Below are positions 1-6,693 of a DNA stretch of 64,000 bases, one piece after another. A program made the position numbers and the translations under genes. The notes under the pieces are model-generated. The model had not been told where the DNA came from. It ran no database searches and worked only from the letters and a program-made list of their open reading frames with translations. The stretch is from positions 1 through 64,000 of the forward strand of contig JBGTGQ010000003.1 in assembly GCA_041746635.1 (NCBI GenBank), read 5' to 3'. The first letter of the stretch is position 1. Each line of letters begins with the position of its first letter. This stretch comes from CAMASH01 sp041746635. Its GTDB lineage: Bacteria > Verrucomicrobiota > Verrucomicrobiia > Chthoniobacterales > Terrimicrobiaceae.

Positions 1-110
1 GAATCAGCGGGAATATAAAGTCCGCCGGACTCTGGACAGCGATAGACCCTTAAGCCGTCCTGCAGTTGGATTGACGACATTTGCTTTCGTGAACCGATTG
101 GGCTTCTCAT
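1..110 (-). CDS. Partial cassette gene, small CPxSGG protein (cassette E)
   Basis: The gene runs off the left edge and only its first 36 codons are visible. The start is the ATG at 110-108, 12 bases after the right end of the attC at 123-236, the short leader typical of an integron cassette. The visible product has a stretch RCPESGGLYIPAD, which resembles the start of a small zinc-ribbon-like protein, but only one Cys is in view. The function is unknown. It would be the fifth gene of the array, read leftwards like the other four. Confidence 0.5.
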   Translation of the reverse strand, partial: MRSPIGSRKQMSSIQLQDGLRVYRCPESGGLYIPAD

Positions 111-122
111 TTCATTTTGTAT

Positions 123-236
123 TGCGAACGTCCCCGATGACCAGCTACCACTTGCTTCTGGCGCACAGCCTGCGCAAGCAGGATGTGTGACAGAAGTCCC
201 GTAGGGATGGTAGTTTGGTCCATCGGTCTGTTCGGC
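123..236 (-). other. attC: attC recombination site 1 (end of cassette D)
   Basis: On the minus strand the site opens with R'' GCCGAAC (236-230) and closes with R' GTTCGCA (129-123). Between them lies an imperfect inverted repeat (GACCGATGG-type L box, CATCGGGGACGTTCG at the other end). R'' is the exact complement of GTTCGGC, the core that begins the same cassette at 840-834. This is expected if the circular cassette folds its own core boxes together. The inner arms resemble attC3. Confidence 0.8.
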
Positions 237-254
237 CTATTGTTGTTGTTCTCG

Positions 255-806
255 CTACTTGATACACTTCCATAGCGCTTCCTCGTGAAGTCGAGATTCC
301 TTCATCGGAACACCCTTCCATTTAAAGGCGGCAATCCCAGCAGCAGCAAGTTCCGCGTCGAGCACTTTTGCAAGACGGCGTATTCCTTGGGGAAAGTAGT
401 TGTCAAAGTAGATTGTTTTGGAGCGAGCCCCCTGAGTGATCCACAGTATCCATTGGGATCCATCGGATACATCAGCATGATACTTTGCGGACATCGCCAT
501 AATATGCTCTGCTTGCATCGTCTCAAGAATGCGCCTAATCGATTTGGAATCCAGTGTAATGGTTGCGGTTTGCCATCTCCCTTTGCTGGACTTCCGATGT
601 AACGTCACAATGCCGTTTCGTCCAAATCGTATTGTGTCGAGACCATCCATCCCACTACCTCGCCCAAACGCAAAATGAAACTCCGCTGATGGGTCGATTG
701 CAAATGGAGCAGTTTTGTCTGGGATGGACCGAGCTAACGGAAACTCTTGGCAATTTGCCGTGAGCAACATGAGGACGGGAAGAATGCAATGGAGGAGGAG
801 CTTCAT
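255..806 (-). CDS. Putative lipoprotein of unknown function (cassette D)
   Basis: The product has 183 residues. It starts MKLLLHCILPVLMLLTANC, a signal peptide with a lipobox-like LTAN before Cys19, so an envelope lipoprotein is likely. The rest is soluble, with no family recognised. The start at 806 was chosen because a longer frame to 1073 would read through the attC at 834-1013, and this ATG lies 27 bases after that site and opens the signal peptide. The gene ends 18 bases before its own attC, the normal layout of a one-gene cassette. No promoter is visible, so it probably depends on array transcription. Confidence 0.72.
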   Translation of the reverse strand: MKLLLHCILPVLMLLTANCQEFPLARSIPDKTAPFAIDPSAEFHFAFGRGSGMDGLDTIRFGRNGIVTLHRKSSKGRWQTATITLDSKSIRRILETMQAEHIMAMSAKYHADVSDGSQWILWITQGARSKTIYFDNYFPQGIRRLAKVLDAELAAAGIAAFKWKGVPMKESRLHEEALWKCIK

Positions 807-833
807 GGAACCACGGACGAGCTTATATTTTTT

Positions 834-1013
834 GCCGAACGTCCCCGATGACTTGCCACGGGCGGAACGGAGGTTGCCATCGAAGCGGCAGGAGTGAAGG
901 CACTGAGGCTGCTCTTCGTCTTCGCAGCCTCTGTGCCTGAACGGGTAGCGGCAACCGTGCTCACCACCGAAAGTGCGGCATTGCCCGTGGTTAAGTCCAT
1001 CGGTCCGTTCGAC
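834..1013 (-). other. attC: attC recombination site 2 (end of cassette C)
   Basis: On the minus strand R'' is GTCGAAC (1013-1007) and R' is GTTCGGC (840-834). The site is long (180 bp), with nested inverted repeats including TTGCCCGTGG / CTTGCCACGGGCGG arms. R'' differs by one base from the complement of the core that begins cassette C. The inner arms closely resemble attC4, so the array holds two attC lineages. The last codons and stop of the cassette C gene lie inside this site. Confidence 0.8.
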
Positions 1014-1329
1014 TTTTTTTTGATTGCAGTAATGCGGCAAAATTAGATTCGACCGCCGATATACTTCCCGCAAATAGCCCGAGTGAAAGCGGAAAAAGAA
1101 TGATTACAGCATAGCAAATGACGACATCCACTAGCCTCAAATTCTCACGACCAAATCCGAATAGGAGAAGAAGTGTCACGATACAAATAAAGAGCGGGAT
1201 GAAGGCCAGTGCCGCATAGAAGCAAATCAAAAACGATTCCCTCGGTGATAGGGACTTGCCTCCTACATATGGCACAAGTCGCCACGCCGACAAACTCAAT
1301 CGTGACGTTCTACGCAGAAAAGCGATCAT
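991..1329 (-). CDS. Small membrane protein of unknown function (cassette C)
   Basis: The product has 112 residues. The basic N-terminus (MIAFLRRTSRLSLSAWRLV) is followed by two hydrophobic spans, FLICFYAALAFIPLFICIV with its extension and VVICYAVIILFPLSLGLFAG, so a two-helix inner membrane protein is likely. No family was recognised. The start at 1329 lies only 7 bases after the core of attC3 and has no clear Shine-Dalgarno sequence, so initiation could be leaderless or coupled. The TAA stop at 993-991 lies within attC2. Confidence 0.65.
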   Translation of the reverse strand: MIAFLRRTSRLSLSAWRLVPYVGGKSLSPRESFLICFYAALAFIPLFICIVTLLLLFGFGRENLRLVDVVICYAVIILFPLSLGLFAGSISAVESNFAALLQSKKSRTDRWT

Positions 1330-1335
1330 ATTTTT

Positions 1336-1461
1336 GCCGAACGTCCCCGATGAGGAATCCCCGCTTGCTTCTGGCACGTCTCCTGCCCGCGAAGCGGAAT
1401 CAGCAGGAGACGTGCCAGAAGTCCCGGAGGGACGGGGATTTGCTCCATCGGTCCGTTAGGC
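1336..1461 (-). other. attC: attC recombination site 3 (end of cassette B)
   Basis: On the minus strand R'' is GCCTAAC (1461-1455), a perfect RYYYAAC box, and R' is GTTCGGC (1342-1336). The inner arms form a long hairpin (GCTTCTGGCACGTCTCCTG against CAGGAGACGTGCCAGAAG). R'' exactly complements GTTAGGC, the core starting cassette B at 1852-1846. The TAA of R'' is also the stop codon of the cassette B gene. Confidence 0.85.
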
Positions 1462-1764
1462 ATTTCTGTTTTCGAGATCTCGGATGCGAGCTTCCAATCC
1501 AGAGATCTCAGTTAAGCTTGCATTCGCAACAAATAAAAATGCCATTGGCAGAAAACACACAAAGGCAAGTAGAGAGGATGGAATTGCCTCTCCGACTTTG
1601 AAGAATGTCGGAGCAAGTGTTACTGCCGTCATGAACAGCATAACTACAAAGGGCAGCCAAATTAATGCAGCCCGTTTGAATGGAAGTCTATAGTCTCCTC
1701 GAATAGTCTTGGGCCTCCGAGGTGCCTCATCAACGTGGTCGGTTGCTGGTCTCACTGTTTTCAT
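1456..1764 (-). CDS. Small two-helix membrane protein (cassette B)
   Basis: The product has 102 residues. The polar N-terminus (residues 1-30) is followed by two hydrophobic helices, one near residues 33-55 (LIWLPFVVMLFMTAVTLAP) and one near residues 64-82 (SLLAFVCFLPMAFLFVANA). The charged tail LEARIRDLENRNA could be a short coiled coil. No family was recognised. The start is the only upstream ATG inside the cassette, 81 bases from the attC4 core. This is the longest leader in the array and the likeliest place for a cassette-borne promoter. The stop codon is formed by the attC3 R'' box. Confidence 0.7.
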   Translation of the reverse strand: MKTVRPATDHVDEAPRRPKTIRGDYRLPFKRAALIWLPFVVMLFMTAVTLAPTFFKVGEAIPSSLLAFVCFLPMAFLFVANASLTEISGLEARIRDLENRNA

Positions 1765-1845
1765 ATATTTATCCTTCTTGGTTGTTGCGGTGTGGGGAGA
1801 CTTGCTGGTTTAGTGCGTGGCCTTTACAGAGTGCCATTTTTTATT

Positions 1846-2031
1846 GCCTAACGTCCGCGATGACCTGCCACGGGCGGAATGGAGGCAGCTATGAAGGCGG
1901 TTGTAGTGATGGCGTGGATGCTGGCAGGGAGCGTAGCGACTGCAGCATCCATGACAGAACGGGTAATGGCATCCGCGCTCGCCACCGAAAGCCCAGGCTT
2001 GCCCGTGGTTCGGTCCATCGCTCTGTTCGCG
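1846..2031 (-). other. attC: attC recombination site 4 (end of cassette A)
   Basis: On the minus strand R'' is CGCGAAC (2031-2025) and R' is GTTAGGC (1852-1846). At 186 bp it is the longest site. Its arms CTTGCCCGTGG and CCTGCCACGGGCGGA match attC2. R'' complements six of the seven bases of GTTCGCT, the core at 2429-2423 that begins cassette A. Confidence 0.78.
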
Positions 2032-2112
2032 GATTTCTTTTCTATCGTCGCAAAAGTATCACCGATCATTCAAATGGTCCTCTGTGTGTGCCTTATCTTC
2101 TGTGTGGTTCGG

Positions 2113-2397
2113 CTACGGAGTCTTCTGTCCACTAATGAAGGGAAAAATCTGCTGGAAAAGGGTAAGCAAAAGCAACGCAACTGTAAGAAGGAGAATCCAT
2201 AATGTCATATCGCTTGTGCTCTTCTGAATATTATTGGCTTTGTCGGCTTCTGCCTTTCGTTTCTCAGCTAGGGCGAGTTGCGCTGCGACATGTTCCTCGC
2301 ACGAGTCAATTTTGCGGTAACAAATCAAAATCAACTGATCTTCTGTCTTCTTGCGATAGGACTTCAATAATTCCTCGACTCGTTCTTCAAAGCGCAT
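2113..2397 (-). CDS. Coiled-coil protein with C-terminal membrane helix (cassette A)
   Basis: The product has 94 residues. Residues 1-60 are highly charged and probably helical (RVEELLKSYRKKTEDQL, then AEKRKAEADKANN). A strong hydrophobic span near residues 66-85 (LWILLLTVALLLLTLF) suggests tail anchoring or a small phage- or stress-type membrane protein. No family is recognised. It is the first cassette after the attI-like core, with the ATG at 2397 lying 25 bases from it. Confidence 0.65.
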   Translation of the reverse strand: MRFEERVEELLKSYRKKTEDQLILICYRKIDSCEEHVAAQLALAEKRKAEADKANNIQKSTSDMTLWILLLTVALLLLTLFQQIFPFISGQKTP

Positions 2398-2422
2398 GGC
2401 GTCGTGAGTGGCTTATATCTTT

Positions 2423-2429
2423 AGCGAAC
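2423..2429 (-). other. attI: attI-like core site
   Basis: The sequence GTTCGCT on the minus strand marks the start of the first cassette. No attC-type folded repeat lies on its right, as expected for the platform attachment site. It lies between the array and the divergent integrase remnant, the standard integron layout. The core departs from GTTRRRY at the fourth base, as do three of the other four cores in this array. Confidence 0.55.
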
Positions 2430-2483
2430 GTATTGTAGAATGGTGTGTGAATTTATCGCAAAAAGGTGGTATCATTCTATTCC

Positions 2484-2760
2484 ATGAATGACATCGATGG
2501 CAATTTCTCCTTAAACAGCAGAACATCAGCCATATGGGATGCCAGATGGGTGAGGTTCCGCAAGGCTCTGCAGCAGCGTGGCGTCGAGCCTCGGTGCCAC
2601 GATTTTTGTCGTGGGTGGGTGCTTGCATGGTTAAAATTCATCAGACGGAGGAGGTTCGATCAAGCGAAAAATGGACGACATGCGTCAAATTGTCACGCAG
2701 CATTCTAAGGGAAAAATGCCGCTATAGCAGATTCGTCAGGCGGTGAATCCAGTGCCGGGT
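2484..2760 (+). pseudogene. Degenerate integron-type tyrosine recombinase, N-terminal remnant
   Basis: A frame from the ATG at 2484 reads WDARWVRFRKALQQRGVEP and then GWVLAWLKFIRRRRFDQ. This resembles the N-terminal core-binding segment of IntI/XerC-type recombinases. A second frame continues with MRQIVTQHSKGKMPL, a stop, and QIRQAVNPV, like the WQxxQA segment that normally follows. The gene is therefore frameshifted and stopped, and no catalytic R-H-R-Y domain is visible downstream. It diverges from the array next to the attI-like core, where intI belongs. From about 2760 to 3004 nothing else is recognisable. Assignment rests on motif resemblance and position only. Confidence 0.45.
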
Positions 2761-3004
2761 AACACCTGTAATCTTTCAGCCGCTTGTGTCATCGCTCCAT
2801 TTGTGGAAGATGCGCCGAAATTTGTTGGAGGCAGAATTTTGTGTCGCGGTGCGATCAAAGCAGGGTCAGGAAGGGGTCACGCATGGTTTATTGCTTTCCT
2901 TCGGACAGCGGCAGGCGGGGCGTGGAATTCGATCCGACAGGCTGCGAGGCGCGAAAATTTCTTTTTGCCATCGGTCGCATTTTCGCGCATTGAGTCAGGA
3001 AATC

Positions 3005-4159
3005 TTGAGCAAGCCTCCAAAACTCATCATGGGCGTGGTCGTCGCCCGCTGCCCGCGCTCCCTTGCCGGAAACCACTGTTCCATCCTGAATTGGGCGCTG
3101 GGGTTTCGCGAACTGGGCTGGGACGTCTGGATCGTGGAACATCTGGATGCCCACGAACTGGAACCGCCGGCGGGAGCCGGACAGGACAGCCCGCAGGAAG
3201 AGTACTGGAAAAAATCCGTGCAGGAATTCGGCTTCGAAGGTCGCGAGTGTCTCATCGTCAAGGGCCAGTCGCCGCAATTGGAGGCTTTCCGCGAATTCGC
3301 GGCGGAGGCGGATTTGTTTTTGAATTATTCCGGCCAGTTCAAGCGCCTGGATTTGCTGGGTCCGAAAACCCGCAAGGCCTATCTTGATGTGGATCCGGGG
3401 TTCACCCAGCTGTGGGTCGAGGTGTGCGGCAGTGATATGAATTTTGAGGGGCACGACGTTTTTCTGACCGTCGGCACCACTCTGAATGAGCCCACGACTC
3501 TGCTGCCGAGAGTGGGGCGGGATTGGATATCCACGCCCTTGCCGGTGGTGGCGGAGTATTGGCGGCAAAAGCTCGGGGCGATTCCCGCGATACCGGCTGA
3601 CGCCTCCTGGACGACCATCGCGCATTGGTATGGTTATCCCGAAGTGCAATGGCAGGGTCGCCGCTATGCCGGAAAACGCGAAAGCCTGGTGGAAATGAAG
3701 GGCCTTCCCCGACTGGTGGAAAAAACCTGCACCATTGCCACGGATATGACGCCGGACTGGGACGACTATGCAGACTTCACCGCGTCGGGATGGCAGTTTT
3801 GCTCTTCGGCGGCGGTTTCGGACGACATCGCGTCCTACCTGCGTTTCATCGCCGCCAGCCGCGGCGAAATCGGCATCGCCAAGGAAGGCTACGTCGTTTC
3901 CCGCGCGGGATGGATGAGCGATCGCAGTGTCGTCTATCTGGCCCTCGGCAAACCGGTGGTCCTGCACGACACCGGCTGGACCCAAGCGATCGAGCCTGCG
4001 CCGGGATTGCTGGCATTTACCGGACCGAAAGACTGCGCCGAGGCCATTGCCCGCATCGAGGCCGACTACGAAACTCATTCAGCCGGCGCGAGGCACTTGG
4101 CGGAAACCATTCATTCTCCCAGGGCCGTGATTCTCCCCCTCTTGGAAAAAATTCTCTGA
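3005..4159 (+). CDS. GT-B-like glycosyltransferase family protein
   Basis: The product has about 384 residues. The N-terminal half begins KLIMGVVVARCPRSLAGNH and continues as a Rossmann-like half (ILNWALGFRELGWDVWIVE). The C-terminal half has EIGIAKEGYVVSRAGWMSDRS followed by YLALGKPVVLHDTGW, the layout of the nucleotide-sugar pocket of GT-B enzymes. The donor and acceptor are unknown. The TTG at 3005 follows AGGAAA at a good distance. ATG at 3029 is the alternative, and the frame is open further upstream without a good start. It stands alone between the integron region and mutM. Confidence 0.6.
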   Translation: MSKPPKLIMGVVVARCPRSLAGNHCSILNWALGFRELGWDVWIVEHLDAHELEPPAGAGQDSPQEEYWKKSVQEFGFEGRECLIVKGQSPQLEAFREFAAEADLFLNYSGQFKRLDLLGPKTRKAYLDVDPGFTQLWVEVCGSDMNFEGHDVFLTVGTTLNEPTTLLPRVGRDWISTPLPVVAEYWRQKLGAIPAIPADASWTTIAHWYGYPEVQWQGRRYAGKRESLVEMKGLPRLVEKTCTIATDMTPDWDDYADFTASGWQFCSSAAVSDDIASYLRFIAASRGEIGIAKEGYVVSRAGWMSDRSVVYLALGKPVVLHDTGWTQAIEPAPGLLAFTGPKDCAEAIARIEADYETHSAGARHLAETIHSPRAVILPLLEKIL

Positions 4160-4230
4160 TCGGCTTATAAAAACAAAGAAAATCAGGGCCTAGGTGGCGC
4201 TGGGGGATCTCTATCCGCGAACCGCTTTTC

Positions 4231-4286
4231 GGAAAACTCACGTTTTGAAAGCCTGGCCGGCGCTTTGCGTCCGTTGCAGCCGCTAC
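4231..4286. repeat. 56-bp dispersed repeat, copy 1
   Basis: This intergenic segment starts GGAAAACTCACGTTTTGAAA and ends GTTGCAGCCGCTAC. It is almost identical to 60451-60506, in the same orientation, with about three differences. Neither copy encodes a protein. The rest of the 4160-4331 gap shows nothing recognisable. Confidence 0.8.
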
Positions 4287-4331
4287 GGCGAAAACATTCA
4301 TGGAATGCAAGCGCCTGCATCCCTCCAGCTT

Positions 4332-5120
4332 TCAGCCGGGCTGGCAATGTTTGCACCAGCAGGTTGTACGGCCGCCGATGTCGCATCGCGTCAACTCGAC
4401 GCCACAACGCGGACACGTGCCGCCGTCGCGCCAACGATGGTTGAATAGCCAGTCATCGGGCGGATCGCCCCACTTCGTACCAATCACTTTCAGCGCATCG
4501 CGGCAGACGCTGCGGATGACCTTCCATAGTCCGGCCACATCCTTGACTTTTCCTCCCGGCGTGGCCGGATGCAGCCGCGCCCGCCAGAGAATTTCATCCG
4601 CCATCCAGTTACCGACGCCGGGAAAGTGCTCCTGCATCAGCAACACCGCCTTGATCGGCGCGGCCTTGCGCCGCTGGAGGAACGCCGCCAGTGCCTCCTT
4701 GGTGAATTCCTTGGACAACAAATCCGGCGGGCGGTTTTTCCACCAGCCCGGATCGCCCGCACCCTTCTGGAAAAGCAGACGCCCAAACTGCCGCGGATCG
4801 GAAAACACCAGTGCGGCCTCCTCTTGAAAAAGCACGAGGTGATCATGCTTCCCCGGCACGAAGTCCGACGTTTCGGCCCGCAACTCGCCCGTCATGCCGA
4901 GATGCAGTCCGAGGGTGGCACAGTCGAAATGGAAAATCATCTGCTTCCCGTGTGCGGCGGAGGAAACCAACCGAGAGCCCTTCAGCGCCTTTGTAAAATC
5001 CGCCGCCGCAATGCCGCGAAAAAGCCGGGTCTGCGCATGACAGACCACCCGCGTGACGCGTTGGCCCAGGCCGGGATTCCAGCGCTTGCGAAAATATTCC
5101 ACCTCGGCGAGTTCGGGCAT
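4332..5120 (-). CDS. mutM: Formamidopyrimidine-DNA glycosylase (Fpg/MutM)
   Basis: The product has 262 residues, near the usual 270. It is a bifunctional glycosylase/AP lyase that removes oxidised purines such as 8-oxoguanine. It begins MPELAEVEYFRKRW, giving the catalytic Pro next to the initiator and Glu3. AAHGKQM carries the conserved Lys of the N-terminal domain, and FPGVGNWMADEILWRA is the helix-two-turn-helix. It ends with a complete zinc finger, CPRC then CKHC with the C-X2-C-X16-C-X2-C spacing. The start at 5120 was chosen because Pro must follow the initiator Met. Confidence 0.95.
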   Translation of the reverse strand: MPELAEVEYFRKRWNPGLGQRVTRVVCHAQTRLFRGIAAADFTKALKGSRLVSSAAHGKQMIFHFDCATLGLHLGMTGELRAETSDFVPGKHDHLVLFQEEAALVFSDPRQFGRLLFQKGAGDPGWWKNRPPDLLSKEFTKEALAAFLQRRKAAPIKAVLLMQEHFPGVGNWMADEILWRARLHPATPGGKVKDVAGLWKVIRSVCRDALKVIGTKWGDPPDDWLFNHRWRDGGTCPRCGVELTRCDIGGRTTCWCKHCQPG

Positions 5121-5196
5121 GGTGATCCGCCCCAGAATCGATGAAAATCGGTCTGAGCCAAGGATGTTATGGACCGCGCGCTGGGGGGAATCATGT

Positions 5197-5254
5197 GTTG
5201 GAGTCCAGCCTTTAGGCTGTACCGCAAGGCACACGCTAAAGCGTGAACTCCAAC
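5197..5254. repeat. Palindromic repeat, 58 bp
   Basis: Terminal arms GTTGGAGT (5197-5204) and ACTCCAAC (5247-5254) enclose two smaller hairpins, CAGCCTTTAGGCTG and CACGCTAAAGCGTG. It lies in the 250-bp gap between the divergent mutM and TPR genes. Apart from this the gap shows no feature. Confidence 0.75.
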
Positions 5255-5370
5255 CGGGTCACTTTCTTGTCATGCACCCTCCCCCCGTTCGTCCGCTCGA
5301 AATTTTCTGTCAAAAATTGCTTTTTTAGCTGAACAAAGACGGCGGAATTTCGTAAACGATTATTCAAACC

Positions 5371-6693
5371 ATGCGCCACTTCGCGATGCTTCTCCTTGCC
5401 GCGTTGCTGGCATTTCCCGCCGCCCATGGTTCCACCTTGCGCGAACAACTCGCCCTGGCGGATGACGCTGGCGACACCCACGCGAAAATCGAGCTGATTC
5501 GTCGCATCCTGGATCAGGGACCGGACGAGGCCCTGAGCGAACAATTGGTGAATCTCTGGCTTTCGATTTCCGATTACGACATGGCGGAGCGCGCGCTGAA
5601 GGATTGGAAAAACGCCCCGCCTGGTTTTCAGACGGGCGTGACGGCGGAGATTCTCTACAACCGCGACGAGAAGCCGGACGAGGCCATTGCGCTACTGGTG
5701 GGTTACCACGCGAAGGACGCGGCTGATCTTGCCATTACGCGGCAACTCGCGCGCTACTACGGAGCAACCCACCAACAGCAAAAGCTGGCGGCGCTTTTGA
5801 CCGAGGCCCCCGGAGTTTCCGGCGATGCGGCATTGTTGCTGACCCGCGCCAAAGCGAAGCGTTCATTGTCGGATTTTGACGGGGCTTTGACGGACTTTGC
5901 GCTGGCGGAAAAAGTTGATGCCAAGGAGGCGGAAAGCTCCAAGGCATCGTATGAACGTCTGCAAGCCGCCCTGCCGCTGATCAAAACCGCCACAACCCGG
6001 CTGCAAAATAATCCGCAAGACTACGAGGCCTTGGTGGCACGCGCCTATTGGTATCTCGCCATCGAAGCTGCCGACCTGGGCCGCAAAGATGCCGAGGCCG
6101 CTCACAAACTTGCCCCGCAGTCCGTCGCCGCCGCGCTGCTCTACGCCCGCGCCGCCTATTCTCCCTTGCGGGCGATGGGAGATTTTTCGGTGGATCTCAG
6201 CAAGGGCGATCCGTCGCCGGAAAATCTTGCCCGGCTGGTTAAGTACGACGCGATCCTCCTCGCCGATCCGCACAATACCGCCGCGTTGCTGGCCCGGAGC
6301 CACGCCTTGAGCGAAGCGACGCAATTTCACCTTGCGCTGAAGGACGCGGAGGCCGCGCTGGCCCTCAGCCCGGCCAATTCCGATGCGCATCTGGAAAAAA
6401 TCTTCGTCCTGCTCCAACTCGGCCGCCGCACCGAGGCGGCCTCGATCCTCCTGGCCATGGAGTCAGCGAAACCCTCTGTCGCCGCGCTGGCCCGCGCCTA
6501 CGGCTCTCTCGCGGAGGCGGAATTTAGCGCCAGCAATCTGGACCTGGCCCTCGGCTATGCCAACAAAGCACTGAAGTCCCAGCCCTCCGCAAATCTCTAC
6601 AAAACCCGCGCCGCCATCTTGCAACGGCTGGGCCGCGTCGCGGAGGCTAATGAGGATCTGGCCAGCGCGAAAAAACTCGGGAAGAAGCCATGA
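5371..6693 (+). CDS. Exported tetratricopeptide-repeat protein
   Basis: The product has 440 residues. A Sec signal peptide (MRHFAMLLLAALLAFPAAHG) is followed by helical repeats with TPR-like spacing, clearest near residues 225-265 and 310-440 (ALALSPANSDAHLEKIFVLL; ALKSQPSANLYKTRAAIL). No enzymatic motif is seen, so a periplasmic scaffold or partner role is likely. Its TGA overlaps the ATG of the alpha-2-macroglobulin gene (ATGA at 6690-6693), suggesting translational coupling and a shared job in the same envelope system. Confidence 0.82.
   Translation: MRHFAMLLLAALLAFPAAHGSTLREQLALADDAGDTHAKIELIRRILDQGPDEALSEQLVNLWLSISDYDMAERALKDWKNAPPGFQTGVTAEILYNRDEKPDEAIALLVGYHAKDAADLAITRQLARYYGATHQQQKLAALLTEAPGVSGDAALLLTRAKAKRSLSDFDGALTDFALAEKVDAKEAESSKASYERLQAALPLIKTATTRLQNNPQDYEALVARAYWYLAIEAADLGRKDAEAAHKLAPQSVAAALLYARAAYSPLRAMGDFSVDLSKGDPSPENLARLVKYDAILLADPHNTAALLARSHALSEATQFHLALKDAEAALALSPANSDAHLEKIFVLLQLGRRTEAASILLAMESAKPSVAALARAYGSLAEAEFSASNLDLALGYANKALKSQPSANLYKTRAAILQRLGRVAEANEDLASAKKLGKKP

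Noticed and set aside
255..1073. Cassette D gene extended to 272 codons
   Set aside because: The extension reads through the whole attC2 site, and a signal peptide with a lipobox begins at 806.
1879..2202. Plus-strand frame of 107 codons across attC4
   Set aside because: Most of it translates the attC hairpin and the end of the cassette A gene in antisense.
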